Positions 35,413-43,460 of a stretch of DNA of 54,683 nucleotides are shown piece by piece; the stretch's first letter is position 1; each line of letters opens with the position of its first letter. The translations under genes and the position numbers were made by a program. This DNA is from Myxococcales bacterium (GTDB taxonomy: Bacteria; Myxococcota_A; UBA9042): the NCBI GenBank assembly GCA_009692465.1, contig SHZD01000009.1, forward strand, positions 1-54,683. Direction: 5' to 3'. The notes beneath the pieces were generated by a model. It had not been told where the DNA came from and did not search any database. It saw only the letters and a program-made list of their open reading frames with translations.

Positions 35413-37494
35413 ATGCAGTTGTTGTCCAGCCCCGATTTTCGCCGCAGTTCGGCTTGCAGTTCCCTTGCTATCGGCCCATTTGCCGCCCCTGTGGCGGTGA
35501 CGCGGCAAATGGCCAAGTATCTGGTAACGGCTGCCGTGCTGGCGCTGGTTGGCGCAGGCTGCGGTGACGATGGCGCCAGTGTGACGGCAGCACCGACCGA
35601 CACTGGCAGCACGACCGACGCAGATGCGTTGGTGGTGGCTCAAGATACTCAGGTCATCGACACGGCCACCGCAGATACCGGAGCGGAAACGGCGGATACG
35701 GGCGCGGGTACTGCGGATGTCACTGCCGATGTGCCCCCTGAAGTCGGCAAACCTGCCTGCCCCGGCAGCGCCGGCTGCGATTGCGCCGTCGATACCGCCT
35801 GCGACGGCGGCAAATGCCTCGATACTCCTGCTGGCAAGAAATGTGCCAAAACCTGCTCCGCGGTGGGCGATTGCAGCAAGGGTGAAGCGTGCAAGCAAGT
35901 GGGATTTGGCGATGTGCAGTTCTTTTGCGTGCCTGCGCACCTGTCGATTTGCGCGCCGTGCTCGATCAACAAAGACTGTCAGGTTCAGGGCTTGAGCGAT
36001 GCGGTCTGTGTCGACTACGGTGCCGACGGCAAGTTCTGCGGCGGCGCTTGCACTGACGATGCCAGTTGCCCGGAAGGCTACAGCTGCGCCGACTACAAAG
36101 ACGAAGAAGCCGGCAAGACCACCAAGCAATGCAAGAAGAAGGCCGGCGCCGACGGCAAACCACCGGTATGTGATTGTTCTGTATGGGCGATCGCGGCCGG
36201 GACCAAGACCACCTGCGTCGTCAAGAATGACCAAGGGACCTGCAGCGCCGAACGCAAGTGCGCCGCCAGCGGCTTGGAGGCCTGCAAAGCCAAGACGCCC
36301 AAAGCCGAAATCTGCAACGCCGACGACGACAATTGCGACGGCAAGGCCGACAACTTGGCACCTGATTTCAAGTGCGCCAAAGAGGGCTTCTTGGACCAAG
36401 GTTCGGCCAAAGCGTGCACCAAGGACGAGGAATGCACCGAAGCAGGCGAAGCCTGTCAGGAGACGACCGGCAAGTGCAAAACTCTGATCGGCAAATGCTT
36501 TGGCAAACCACAGTGCGCGAGCAACGGCGAACTCATCTGCGCGGATGCCAAAGATCCGACGCTGGAAGAATGCGACGGCCTCGACAACGACTGCGACGGT
36601 GACGTGGACGAAGGCTTTACGTGGAAAAACCCAGTGGACGCCGCCGATCTCAAAGTGGGCGCGTCTTGCGGCACCGGCCCTTGCGCCAGTGGCCAAGTGA
36701 AATGCTCTGACAAGCTGACTGCGGTATGCACGACCTACAAGGCCGCGCTGCCTGAGACGTGCGACGCCATCGACAACGACTGCAACGGCAAGACCGACGA
36801 CGTAGCCTGCGACGACAAAGACGCCTGCACCGCCGACGCCTGCGACGGCGCGACCAAGAAGTGCAGCAACGTGGCCAAAGACTGCGGCGATAGCAAAAAC
36901 TGCACCGAGGACAAATGCGACATCAAGACCGGCGAGTGCAGCAATCCCAATAAAGTTGGGTCGTGCGACGATGGCGACCCGTGCACGGTCGGCGACACCT
37001 GCGCTGATTCCCTCGGCGGCTACGTGTGCTTGGCCGGCAAGACCACCCAAACCTGCGACGACACCAATGCGTGCACCAACGACAAGTGCACCATCGGCAA
37101 GGGCTGCGAATACACCAACAACGCCGCCACTGTCCCGTGCTACAGCGCCGATCCTAAGACGGACAAGATCGGCACCTGCAAGGGCGGCACGTGGGCTTGC
37201 AAGGATGGCAAACTGGATAAGGCGATTTGCGTCGCCGAAGTCATCCCGTCCAAGGTCGAGGCCTGCGATGGCAAAGACGACACCTGCGACGGCAAGACCG
37301 ACGAAGGCTGCAAACCTACAGCGGTTGCGGTGACCTTCTCGAGCGCCTACGTGGCGGGCAAGACCGGCGGCGACAAGAATATCCAACTGTTGGTCGGCAC
37401 CTCGGGACCAGTGGGGACGGCCAAGGGCACCGGCAAGTACGACGTGACCTTTGGCTTCTTGGCGTGGCTGATGCAACTTTTGAGCATCAAGTAG
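35413..37494 (+). CDS. Cys/Asp-rich lipoprotein with MopE-like metal-binding repeats
   Basis: About 693 residues. The ATG at 35413 has GGAGG 7 bases upstream. An internal ATG (35509, MAKYLVTAAVLALVGAGCGD) gives the more typical lipoprotein signal, with the lipobox GAGC. After a Thr/Asp/Ala-rich linker come Cys-rich modules and at least four copies of the putative metal-binding motif (PF11617-type): NADDDNCDGKADN, CDGLDNDCDGDVDEG, CDAIDNDCNGKTDD and CDGKDDTCDGKTDEGC. These are separated by Cys-rich segments such as CDDGDPCTVGDTC. In MopE such Asp/Cys repeats bind calcium or copper. The last 55 residues form a short beta region ending in a hydrophobic WLMQLLSIK. It is third in the lipoprotein row and is followed by a terminator. 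Confidence 0.85.
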   Translation: MQLLSSPDFRRSSACSSLAIGPFAAPVAVTRQMAKYLVTAAVLALVGAGCGDDGASVTAAPTDTGSTTDADALVVAQDTQVIDTATADTGAETADTGAGTADVTADVPPEVGKPACPGSAGCDCAVDTACDGGKCLDTPAGKKCAKTCSAVGDCSKGEACKQVGFGDVQFFCVPAHLSICAPCSINKDCQVQGLSDAVCVDYGADGKFCGGACTDDASCPEGYSCADYKDEEAGKTTKQCKKKAGADGKPPVCDCSVWAIAAGTKTTCVVKNDQGTCSAERKCAASGLEACKAKTPKAEICNADDDNCDGKADNLAPDFKCAKEGFLDQGSAKACTKDEECTEAGEACQETTGKCKTLIGKCFGKPQCASNGELICADAKDPTLEECDGLDNDCDGDVDEGFTWKNPVDAADLKVGASCGTGPCASGQVKCSDKLTAVCTTYKAALPETCDAIDNDCNGKTDDVACDDKDACTADACDGATKKCSNVAKDCGDSKNCTEDKCDIKTGECSNPNKVGSCDDGDPCTVGDTCADSLGGYVCLAGKTTQTCDDTNACTNDKCTIGKGCEYTNNAATVPCYSADPKTDKIGTCKGGTWACKDGKLDKAICVAEVIPSKVEACDGKDDTCDGKTDEGCKPTAVAVTFSSAYVAGKTGGDKNIQLLVGTSGPVGTAKGTGKYDVTFGFLAWLMQLLSIK

Positions 37495-37530
37495 CCTGAC
37501 CGGTAGTTCGCAAAACAACTGACACCTTGC

Positions 37531-37570
37531 GGCCGCGGTCGGGCGAAATCCTGACCGCGGTTGCGTTTTT
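37531..37570 (+). terminator. rho-independent terminator after the MopE-like gene
   Basis: CGCGGTCGGG pairs with CCTGACCGCG (one mismatch) around a short loop and is followed by GTTGCGTTTTT. It lies 37 bases beyond the stop at 37494. Confidence 0.75.
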
Positions 37571-37605
37571 GGCGCTCATGGGGCGCCAGTGGGCCCGCCT
37601 GATCG

Positions 37606-39456
37606 ATGTGGACACGCCGCCAACTGCAAGAATTTCTTGACGAACGGGTGCTAGTGCTCGATGGCGCCATGGGCACCGAACTGTACGAGCAGGGATTTGG
37701 CTTTGACCGCTCGTTTGACGGTCTCAATCTAAGCGACCCAACTGCAGTGGCCCGTGTCCATCGCGAATATGTCAGCGCCGGCGCCGGGCTCATCACCAGC
37801 AATACTTTTGGGGCCAACCGCCTGCGCTTGCTCAAGAGCCGCTTGGATGGCCAAGTAGCTGCCATCAACAAGACCGGGGTGCAGTTGGCTCGGCAAGCGG
37901 CGATGGCGCGACCGCCGCACAACCGGCCGCTGGTGGCGGCGTCGGTAGGGCCGCTGGGGCAGCCGTTGGCGCCGGTCGGGCGCTTGCAACCGGCGGTGGC
38001 GAGAGAGATCTTTGCCGAGCAGTTCAGCGCGATTCTCGACGCCGATCCGGACGCGATCGTCCTAGAGACCTTTGGCGATTTGGCCGAACTGCAGCTGGCG
38101 ACGGCGGTCCTGCAGCAGCTGGCGCCGGACTGCGCGCTGTTGGCCTTTGCCACCTTTACCGATGACGGCAAGACCCTGTTCGGGCATCGCCCTGAAGAAG
38201 TGGTGCGCACCTTGTTGGCGGCGGGCGCGGCAGTGGTCGGTGCTAATTGTTCAACCGGCCCGCAAGGTTTGGATGTCGTCGTCGAGCGCATGCAGCGGGT
38301 AGCCGGGGCACGCTTGGCGCTTTCGCCCAATGCCGGCATGCCACGCTTGGTCGACGGCCGCTACGTGTATGTAGCGTCGCCGGACTACTTTGCTGAATGG
38401 GCGGCCAAAGCGGCGGACTCAGGAATTCGCGCTGTGGGCGGCTGCTGTGGCACCCGACCGGCCCATATCGCCCGAATGGCCGAAACCATCGGGGTGCGAG
38501 CGCCGCGCATCGCGGTTGCCAGTCCGCGGATTGAACTGCGCGAAGGCGCAGAGTCGCATGGCCTGGAGCCCACTCAAGCGGTCGCACCGTCCGACTTTGA
38601 GCGCAAACTGGCCAGCGGTGAGTTTGTCATCAGCGTCGAGCTCGATCCTCCACGCGGTATCGACTGCGAAAAACTGGTACAGGGCGCCATCGCCTTGCGC
38701 CAAGCCGGGGTCGACGCCATCAATATCGCCGATTCACCCTTGGCGACGGCACGCATGAGCCCGCTGGCCTTGGCGGTGTTGATTCGCCAGCAAGTGGACA
38801 TCGAAATCTTGTTGCACGTGTCATGTCGAGACCGTAACTTGTTGGGATTATTAAGTGAGTGTATGGGCGCCCATGCCTTGGGCGTTCGCCATACGCTGTG
38901 TGTGACCGGCGATCCACCGTCGATGGGCGACTATCCGGGGGCCAAAGGGGTGTTTGAAGTCGACGCGATCGGGCTAGTGGCCACCCTGGCGCGGCTCAAT
39001 CGGGCGGAAGACGCCAACGGTAAGCGCTTGAATTATAAAACAGATTTTCGAATTTCCTGCGCAGTCAACCCGACCGCGGAGGATTTGGACCGCGAGATCG
39101 AGCGTTTTCACCAAAAAGTAGCCGCTGGGGCCCAGTACGCGCTGACGCAGCCGCTGTACGATCCCGAGGATCTGGTGCGATTCGTCGAGCGGGTGCGGCC
39201 GTCGATCCCGCTGCTGGTCGGAGTTTTGCCGCTGCGCAACGGTCGCCATGCCCATTTTATCCACCACGAAGTGCCGGGGATGGCGATTCCAGCGCCGATT
39301 CGCGAGCGTATGCACAAGGCTGGCGAGCATGGCCCGCAAGAAGGGGTGGCGATTGCCCGCGAGTTTTTGCAGGCGGTGCGGCCGATGGTGGCGGGGGCGT
39401 ATCTGATGCCACCATTTAACAAGTTCGAGATGGCGGTTGAGGTGTTGCGACCGTAG
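37606..39456 (+). CDS. homocysteine S-methyltransferase / 5,10-methylene-THF reductase fusion
   Basis: 616-residue bifunctional enzyme of methionine and one-carbon metabolism (YitJ-like). The N-terminal domain (about 1-300) is a Zn-dependent homocysteine S-methyltransferase barrel. It has VLDGAMGTELYEQG, ITSNTFGANRLRL and the zinc ligands in GANCSTGP (about 213) and GGCCGTRP (about 277). The C-terminal domain (about 325-616) is MetF-like, with ISVELDPPRG, LHVSCRDRN, HTLCVTGDPPSMGDYPGAKG and QYALTQPLYD, as expected for FAD and folate binding. Together they could pass methyl groups from methylene-THF to homocysteine without a separate MetF. The TAG stop is immediately followed by element C, possibly forming part of it. 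No riboswitch was recognised upstream; the start is 35 bases after the preceding terminator. Confidence 0.92.
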   Translation: MWTRRQLQEFLDERVLVLDGAMGTELYEQGFGFDRSFDGLNLSDPTAVARVHREYVSAGAGLITSNTFGANRLRLLKSRLDGQVAAINKTGVQLARQAAMARPPHNRPLVAASVGPLGQPLAPVGRLQPAVAREIFAEQFSAILDADPDAIVLETFGDLAELQLATAVLQQLAPDCALLAFATFTDDGKTLFGHRPEEVVRTLLAAGAAVVGANCSTGPQGLDVVVERMQRVAGARLALSPNAGMPRLVDGRYVYVASPDYFAEWAAKAADSGIRAVGGCCGTRPAHIARMAETIGVRAPRIAVASPRIELREGAESHGLEPTQAVAPSDFERKLASGEFVISVELDPPRGIDCEKLVQGAIALRQAGVDAINIADSPLATARMSPLALAVLIRQQVDIEILLHVSCRDRNLLGLLSECMGAHALGVRHTLCVTGDPPSMGDYPGAKGVFEVDAIGLVATLARLNRAEDANGKRLNYKTDFRISCAVNPTAEDLDREIERFHQKVAAGAQYALTQPLYDPEDLVRFVERVRPSIPLLVGVLPLRNGRHAHFIHHEVPGMAIPAPIRERMHKAGEHGPQEGVAIAREFLQAVRPMVAGAYLMPPFNKFEMAVEVLRP

Positions 39457-39552
39457 AGAGTTGCAGCACGCCGCGCGCGGCACCCTCGATAGATGAAACT
39501 TTTCAGCGTGCTGCATGGCGACCGGGCCTCCGGGCGCGCCCCGGGCTTCTAC
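39456..39552 (-). repeat. dispersed element C (copy 2, inverted)
   Basis: About 85 bases (AGAGTTGCAGCACGCC... to ...GGGCCTCCGGGCGC) match 4806-4886 in reverse complement with only a few differences. It starts directly at the stop codon of the methyltransferase/MTHFR gene. Confidence 0.85.
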
Positions 39553-39555
39553 TTA

Positions 39556-39652
39556 GCCGAGCAAATCAGATTTGCTCCGTGTCTCCTTGCCTGTTTCGTG
39601 GGGCGCGAGCGTGCGCCCGGGGCGTCACGCCGCTCCGGTTCTGCTCGGGAGT
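39556..39652 (+). repeat. dispersed element A copy
   Basis: Head GAGCAAAT/ATTTGCTC (39559-39577, 3-base loop), then GTGTCTCCTTGCCTGTTTCG, TGGGGCGCGAGC and GGCGTCACGCCGCTCCGG. It follows element C directly and precedes the 203-bp repeat. Confidence 0.85.
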
Positions 39653-39969
39653 TTCTTGGACAGTTGAGAATATCTGAGAAGCTAGGAGACTATCGGATCG
39701 CAATAGATTCATGGTGTATAATCGCAAAGATATTTCATAACCGATTGATTTCCGACAGGCTCCTAGGAGCGTGTCGGAGTATTCCGACTCGCTCCTAGCG
39801 CCGTCTGGCTAGACGGCGGCAACTGTCCGAAACTGCACGGATTCACTCCGGGCAGTTCTTGGACAGTTGAGAATATCTGAGAAGCTAGGAGACTATCGGA
39901 TCGCAATAGATTCATGGTGTATAATCGCAAAGATATTTCATAACCGATTGATTTCCGACAGGCTCCTAG
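39653..39969. repeat. 203-bp direct repeat containing two MITE-like units
   Basis: TTCTTGGACAGTTGAGAATA at 39653 recurs at 39856, and the match continues to 39766/39969 (114 bp, essentially identical). Within each, an 85-bp AT-rich unit (39682-39766 and 39885-39969) has 16-bp imperfect inverted ends (CTAGGAGACTATCGGA / TCCGACAGGCTCCTAG, 14 of 16 complementary) and includes TATAAT. Between the units, GAGCGTGTCGGA/TCCGACTCGCTC (12-bp stem) and GCCGTCT/AGACGGC form further hairpins. The last base triplets of the second unit provide the TAG stop of the permease gene. Confidence 0.88.
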
Positions 39970-41906
39970 TGGTGATGGTTCCCGTGGTCGTGGTGGTGAC
40001 CATGGCCATGGTGGTGGTGGTGACTGCTGCCGCTGCCCGAATTAGGCTGATCGCCGTGGTCGTCAGCAGCCGGCGGCCCACCAAAGCGCGCCACATCGAG
40101 CACTTGTCCCAGGAAACCGCGCGGCCCTTGACGCAACAGGCTGGCGGCGAACAGGACCGCCAAGACCAGCAGAGCAATTTCGTCGGCCTTACTGCGATGG
40201 TCGTGGTCGGCGCCGCCCAGAGTAGGCACCTGATAGCCCGGCAGCAGCCCATTGGTGACCCAGCCGGCAACGATGGCCAAAGTGGCCATACTCACCGCAA
40301 AGCCCAGAGCCAACCGCCGACCGTGCAATTGCGCTAACACCCCAAAAGTACTGATGTTTGTCGCTGGACCTGTCAGCAGAAACGCCAGACCGGCGCCTGG
40401 TGACACCCCACCGGCGATTAGCACGGCAACCAGCGGCGTGGCCCCAGAAGCACACACATACATGGGCATACCGAGCAAAGCGAACAGGGGTACGTCCACC
40501 CCGATCGGCAGGCGGCTGAGATCGCCGTCGGCCAGCAAGGGTTGGCCCAAAGTGGCCACCGCCAAGCCGACCAGCAGCCACGGCCCGGTGTGGTCGACCA
40601 TGTCGCCAAACCCAATGCGCAAGCCATCGCCCAAGCGCTGGGCCAGCCCGACGGCTTTGGTGGTGATTTGGGCCAGTGGCGGCGGTTCGGCGCGCAGAAT
40701 GGGCCCGGTCCAACCGCGCGCCATTGCCGCGTCGAGCAGCCAGCCTACGGCGATTGCGACCAGCGCCGCGCTGGCCAACCGCACAATCGTCATCGGCCCG
40801 CCCAGCAGCGGGACCGACAGTAACAACGCATCGATGCCCAATTCAGGGGTCGCGACCAAGAACGACAAGCCTGCCGCCGCTGGCACCCCGTGCAACGCCA
40901 GCGATCGGTAGACAGGCACCACTCCGCACGAACAAATGGGCAGCGGCAAGCCAAACAGGGTCCCGCGCAGTGCCTGGCTGAACCGTGACCCGCCGCTGAG
41001 CCACCGCAACGAGGCGACTGGCAGCAGCGATTGAACCAGGCCGGCCGCGGCATAGGCGATCACCAAGGCCAGCGCAGAATCACGGGCCAGGTCCCAAAAT
41101 ATCTTGCCCTGTTCAGCATGGCCGTCCGCCGCGTCATGATGACTGAGGACCGCCAGCAACAGAGCAAGACCGAGCAATGCGCCGCTCCCTGCCGCCCACT
41201 GCCAGCTGGGGGCAGCAACCGGGCCAGCCTGGGCCGAATCGACAGACGCAGGGTCGCCAACAGGCTGGGGGCTCTGAATCACCACCTGTTGGGCGCGATG
41301 GAACACGACATGTAACAGCGAGCCAGCCACCAGTGCCTGCACCCACGCCAACCCGCTGCCGTTGATGAGACCGTCGGTTGACGACGCCAGCCCAAAACCA
41401 GCGGCGGTCGCCCCTGCCACCGCCAACAGCACCAGCAAGGCCACCCGCGGGCCGTACACCGGGGCGAGCAGCCACCAAATCGTCAGGCCCTCGGGCAATC
41501 GATGCAGCAACACCGCAGTCGCCAAGCCGCGCGCCTGCGTGTCGGTGACCGCAGCCAAGGCCGCCCCGTCCAAAGCAGCGTGCAGGGCCAAGCCAGCCAA
41601 ACCAATCGCCATTGCCGCCGCGTGAACCGCCGCCGCTGCGGTCTGCAAGCGCGTTTCTAGCCAGCCAGGGCCCATCAGGCCGATCGCCACCAACACCAAG
41701 GTCAGCAGGCCACCGCGCTGCAAAGCCTCGGGCAACACATCGGCGACGACGATGCCGCCGACTGAGGCCAGCACAAAACCGTCGAGCAGGGCGAGCAGTG
41801 GCGGCCAGCGCCGCGCCCCGGCCAGTAGCAGGGGCCCCAGCGCCAGCACCAGCACTGACACCACAAACCACGGCCAAGCACCGGCGGAAATACCAAAGAG
41901 TTGCAC
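39966..41906 (-). CDS. fusion of ZIP-like metal transporter and ArsP/DUF318-type permease, His-rich tail
   Basis: 646-residue polytopic membrane protein. The N-terminal part (about 1-215) has about six spans and resembles ZIP (zinc/iron) transporters: HAALDGAAL in one span and LLHRLPEGLTIW in the next carry the paired His/Asp/Glu expected at a ZIP metal site. After a short loop, about 255-600 matches the PF03773 permease family (ArsP-like), with LPICSCGVVPVYRSL, LVATPELGIDALLLS and YVCASGATPLVAVLIAGG. The last 20 residues are mostly histidine. Together this suggests metal or metalloid export or balance, but direction and substrate are not shown by sequence. It starts at GTG (41906). The TAG stop comes from the adjoining MITE-like unit. 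Confidence 0.85.
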   Translation of the reverse strand: MQLFGISAGAWPWFVVSVLVLALGPLLLAGARRWPPLLALLDGFVLASVGGIVVADVLPEALQRGGLLTLVLVAIGLMGPGWLETRLQTAAAAVHAAAMAIGLAGLALHAALDGAALAAVTDTQARGLATAVLLHRLPEGLTIWWLLAPVYGPRVALLVLLAVAGATAAGFGLASSTDGLINGSGLAWVQALVAGSLLHVVFHRAQQVVIQSPQPVGDPASVDSAQAGPVAAPSWQWAAGSGALLGLALLLAVLSHHDAADGHAEQGKIFWDLARDSALALVIAYAAAGLVQSLLPVASLRWLSGGSRFSQALRGTLFGLPLPICSCGVVPVYRSLALHGVPAAAGLSFLVATPELGIDALLLSVPLLGGPMTIVRLASAALVAIAVGWLLDAAMARGWTGPILRAEPPPLAQITTKAVGLAQRLGDGLRIGFGDMVDHTGPWLLVGLAVATLGQPLLADGDLSRLPIGVDVPLFALLGMPMYVCASGATPLVAVLIAGGVSPGAGLAFLLTGPATNISTFGVLAQLHGRRLALGFAVSMATLAIVAGWVTNGLLPGYQVPTLGGADHDHRSKADEIALLVLAVLFAASLLRQGPRGFLGQVLDVARFGGPPAADDHGDQPNSGSGSSHHHHHGHGHHHDHGNHHH

Positions 41907-41925
41907 GGTTACCGCTAGTTAGGGC

Positions 41926-42137
41926 GTGTAAAAGAATCGCTCGATCGAGATGCCAAACGACCGGAGCTGCGAGTCGGCTCACGAGTCGCGAGCTTAGCGA
42001 CCCACCTTGAAAGCTGACCAATTAGGGCCTTAGCGGGGTGAATTCCCCAACAAAACTGGAGCGGCGCGACGCCCCTAGCGCGCGCTCGCGACCCACAAAG
42101 CAAGCAAGGAGACGCCGAGCAAATCTCATTTGATCGC
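41926..42137 (-). repeat. two dispersed elements A in tandem, minus orientation
   Basis: The right element (about 42045-42137) has the head GAGCAAATC/ATTTGATC, then GCGTCTCCTTGCTTGCTTTG, GTGGGTCGCGAGC and GGCGTCGCGCCGCTCC, all read on the minus strand. The left part (41926-42030) carries core and tail of another element: GTGGGTCGCTAAGCTCGC, GAGCCGACTCGCAGCTCCGG and TCGATCGAGCGATTCTTTTA. It matches the tail at 28665-28690. Confidence 0.8.
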
Positions 42138-42282
42138 CTAACTAGAAACTTGGGGGTGCGCCGCCCCCAAACCCCCGCGGTGCTCCGCATTTGCGGCCCA
42201 CATTCCACCTGCCGCTCAATGAGTTTGATGCGTCGAGGGTGCCGATTGGGCGGCATGCGGAACTCTGTAGCAAGCAACCAGG
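42138..42282. repeat. dispersed element C (copy 3, diverged)
   Basis: Left end CTAACTAGAAACTTGGGGG and right end TCGAGGGTGCCG...GGAACTCT match the 4750-4887 element; the middle is diverged. An internal hairpin TTGGGGG/CCCCCAA is present. Confidence 0.65.
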
Positions 42283-42286
42283 CACG

Positions 42287-42311
42287 GTAAATGAATGACT
42301 CATTCATTTAC
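42287..42311 (-). terminator. palindromic head downstream of hemB
   Basis: TAAATGAATGA / TCATTCATTTA (42288-42310) is a near-perfect palindrome that begins 7 bases after the hemB stop. It is the head of an element A fragment (followed on the minus strand by CCGTGCCTGGTTGCTTGCT). It may act as a bidirectional transcript end; no strong T-run is present. Confidence 0.5.
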
Positions 42312-42317
42312 GAACCC

Positions 42318-43361
42318 CTATTCGCACAGCCAGCGGGCAGCCTGACGGGCATAGTACGTTAAAATGACGTCGGCACCGGCGCGGCGAATCGCCAGTAGGC
42401 TTTCGAGGACGACCCGACGCTCGTCGAGCCAGCCGTTGGCGCAAGCTGCTTTGATCATGGCATATTCACCAGAAACCTGATACGCAGCCACCGGCAACGT
42501 CGTGTGGGCGCGCACTGCGGCAATGACGTCCAAATAGGGCCCCGCAGGCTTGACCATGACCATGTCAGCGCCTTCGGCTTGGTCGGCCGCCAGTTCACGC
42601 AAGGCTTCGCGGCGATTGGCCGGGTCCATTTGGTAGGTTTTCTTGTCGCCAAATTTGGGCGCCGAATCTAACGCGTCGCGAAACGGTCCATAAAACGCCG
42701 AGGCGTACTTGGCGGTGTAGGCTAGGATGCCGACGTCAGTAAAACCGTGTGCATCCAAGGCTTTGCGTATCGCACCGATCCGCCCATCCATCATGTCTGA
42801 GGGCGCCACCAGATCGGCTCCGGCGCGGGCGTGACACAGGGCTTGCTGGCACAAAATTTCCACGGTTTCGTCGTTGACGATGCGCCCGTCGCGCACCACC
42901 CCGTCGTGACCGTCGCTGCTGTAGGGGTCGAGCGCCACATCCGTCAGCACTTGCACCTGAGGAAAGCGGCGTTTGATGCGGGCGATCGCTTGCGGCACTA
43001 GGCCTGCGGGGTTGTGACACTGGTGGCCATCGACCGACTTGAGGTGTTCGTCGATTTTGGGAAACAAGATAAAGCCGCCTATGCCTTCAGCCCACGCGGC
43101 GGCGATTTCGGCTTCCATGGCGTCCAAAGACAGGCGGTCACAGCCCGGCATGGAGGCGATGGGCTGACGATCGGCACCGGCGTGGATAAACAAGGGCAAG
43201 ATAAAGTGCTGGGGCCCCAGCCAAGTCTCACTATGAAACTGCCTAATTACGGCGTTGTTGCGATTGCGGCGGGGCCGACTGGCGAGGGCAAGTGGGCCAG
43301 CGCTGGCCCCGCGAGCAGCACAGGGACTGGCGGTCGCGCTGGCAGAGTCAGTATCGGTCAT
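42318..43361 (-). CDS. hemB: delta-aminolevulinic acid dehydratase (porphobilinogen synthase)
   Basis: 347-residue cytoplasmic enzyme joining two 5-aminolevulinate molecules into porphobilinogen for haem and other tetrapyrroles. Seen are the N-terminal arm RRNRNNAVIRQ, LPLFIHAGAD, the active-site lysines in AYTAKYASAFYGPF (about 215) and MVMVKPAGPYLD (about 269), and the metal region DVALDPYSSDGHDG. The latter lacks the three cysteines of the zinc type and so fits the Mg-dependent class seen in Pseudomonas. The N-terminal 25 residues are Ala/Ser-rich. A 99-base gap separates it from the SPFH gene on the same strand. Confidence 0.96.
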   Translation of the reverse strand: MTDTDSASATASPCAARGASAGPLALASRPRRNRNNAVIRQFHSETWLGPQHFILPLFIHAGADRQPIASMPGCDRLSLDAMEAEIAAAWAEGIGGFILFPKIDEHLKSVDGHQCHNPAGLVPQAIARIKRRFPQVQVLTDVALDPYSSDGHDGVVRDGRIVNDETVEILCQQALCHARAGADLVAPSDMMDGRIGAIRKALDAHGFTDVGILAYTAKYASAFYGPFRDALDSAPKFGDKKTYQMDPANRREALRELAADQAEGADMVMVKPAGPYLDVIAAVRAHTTLPVAAYQVSGEYAMIKAACANGWLDERRVVLESLLAIRRAGADVILTYYARQAARWLCE

Positions 43362-43460
43362 GGCGGCAGTCTACTGGGGCGCCAAAGGGCGCGGACGCAA
43401 GGATAACAGGCCCACGCCATTTGGCCACGGCCCCAGACGGCCACTTGCAGTCCATTCCGG

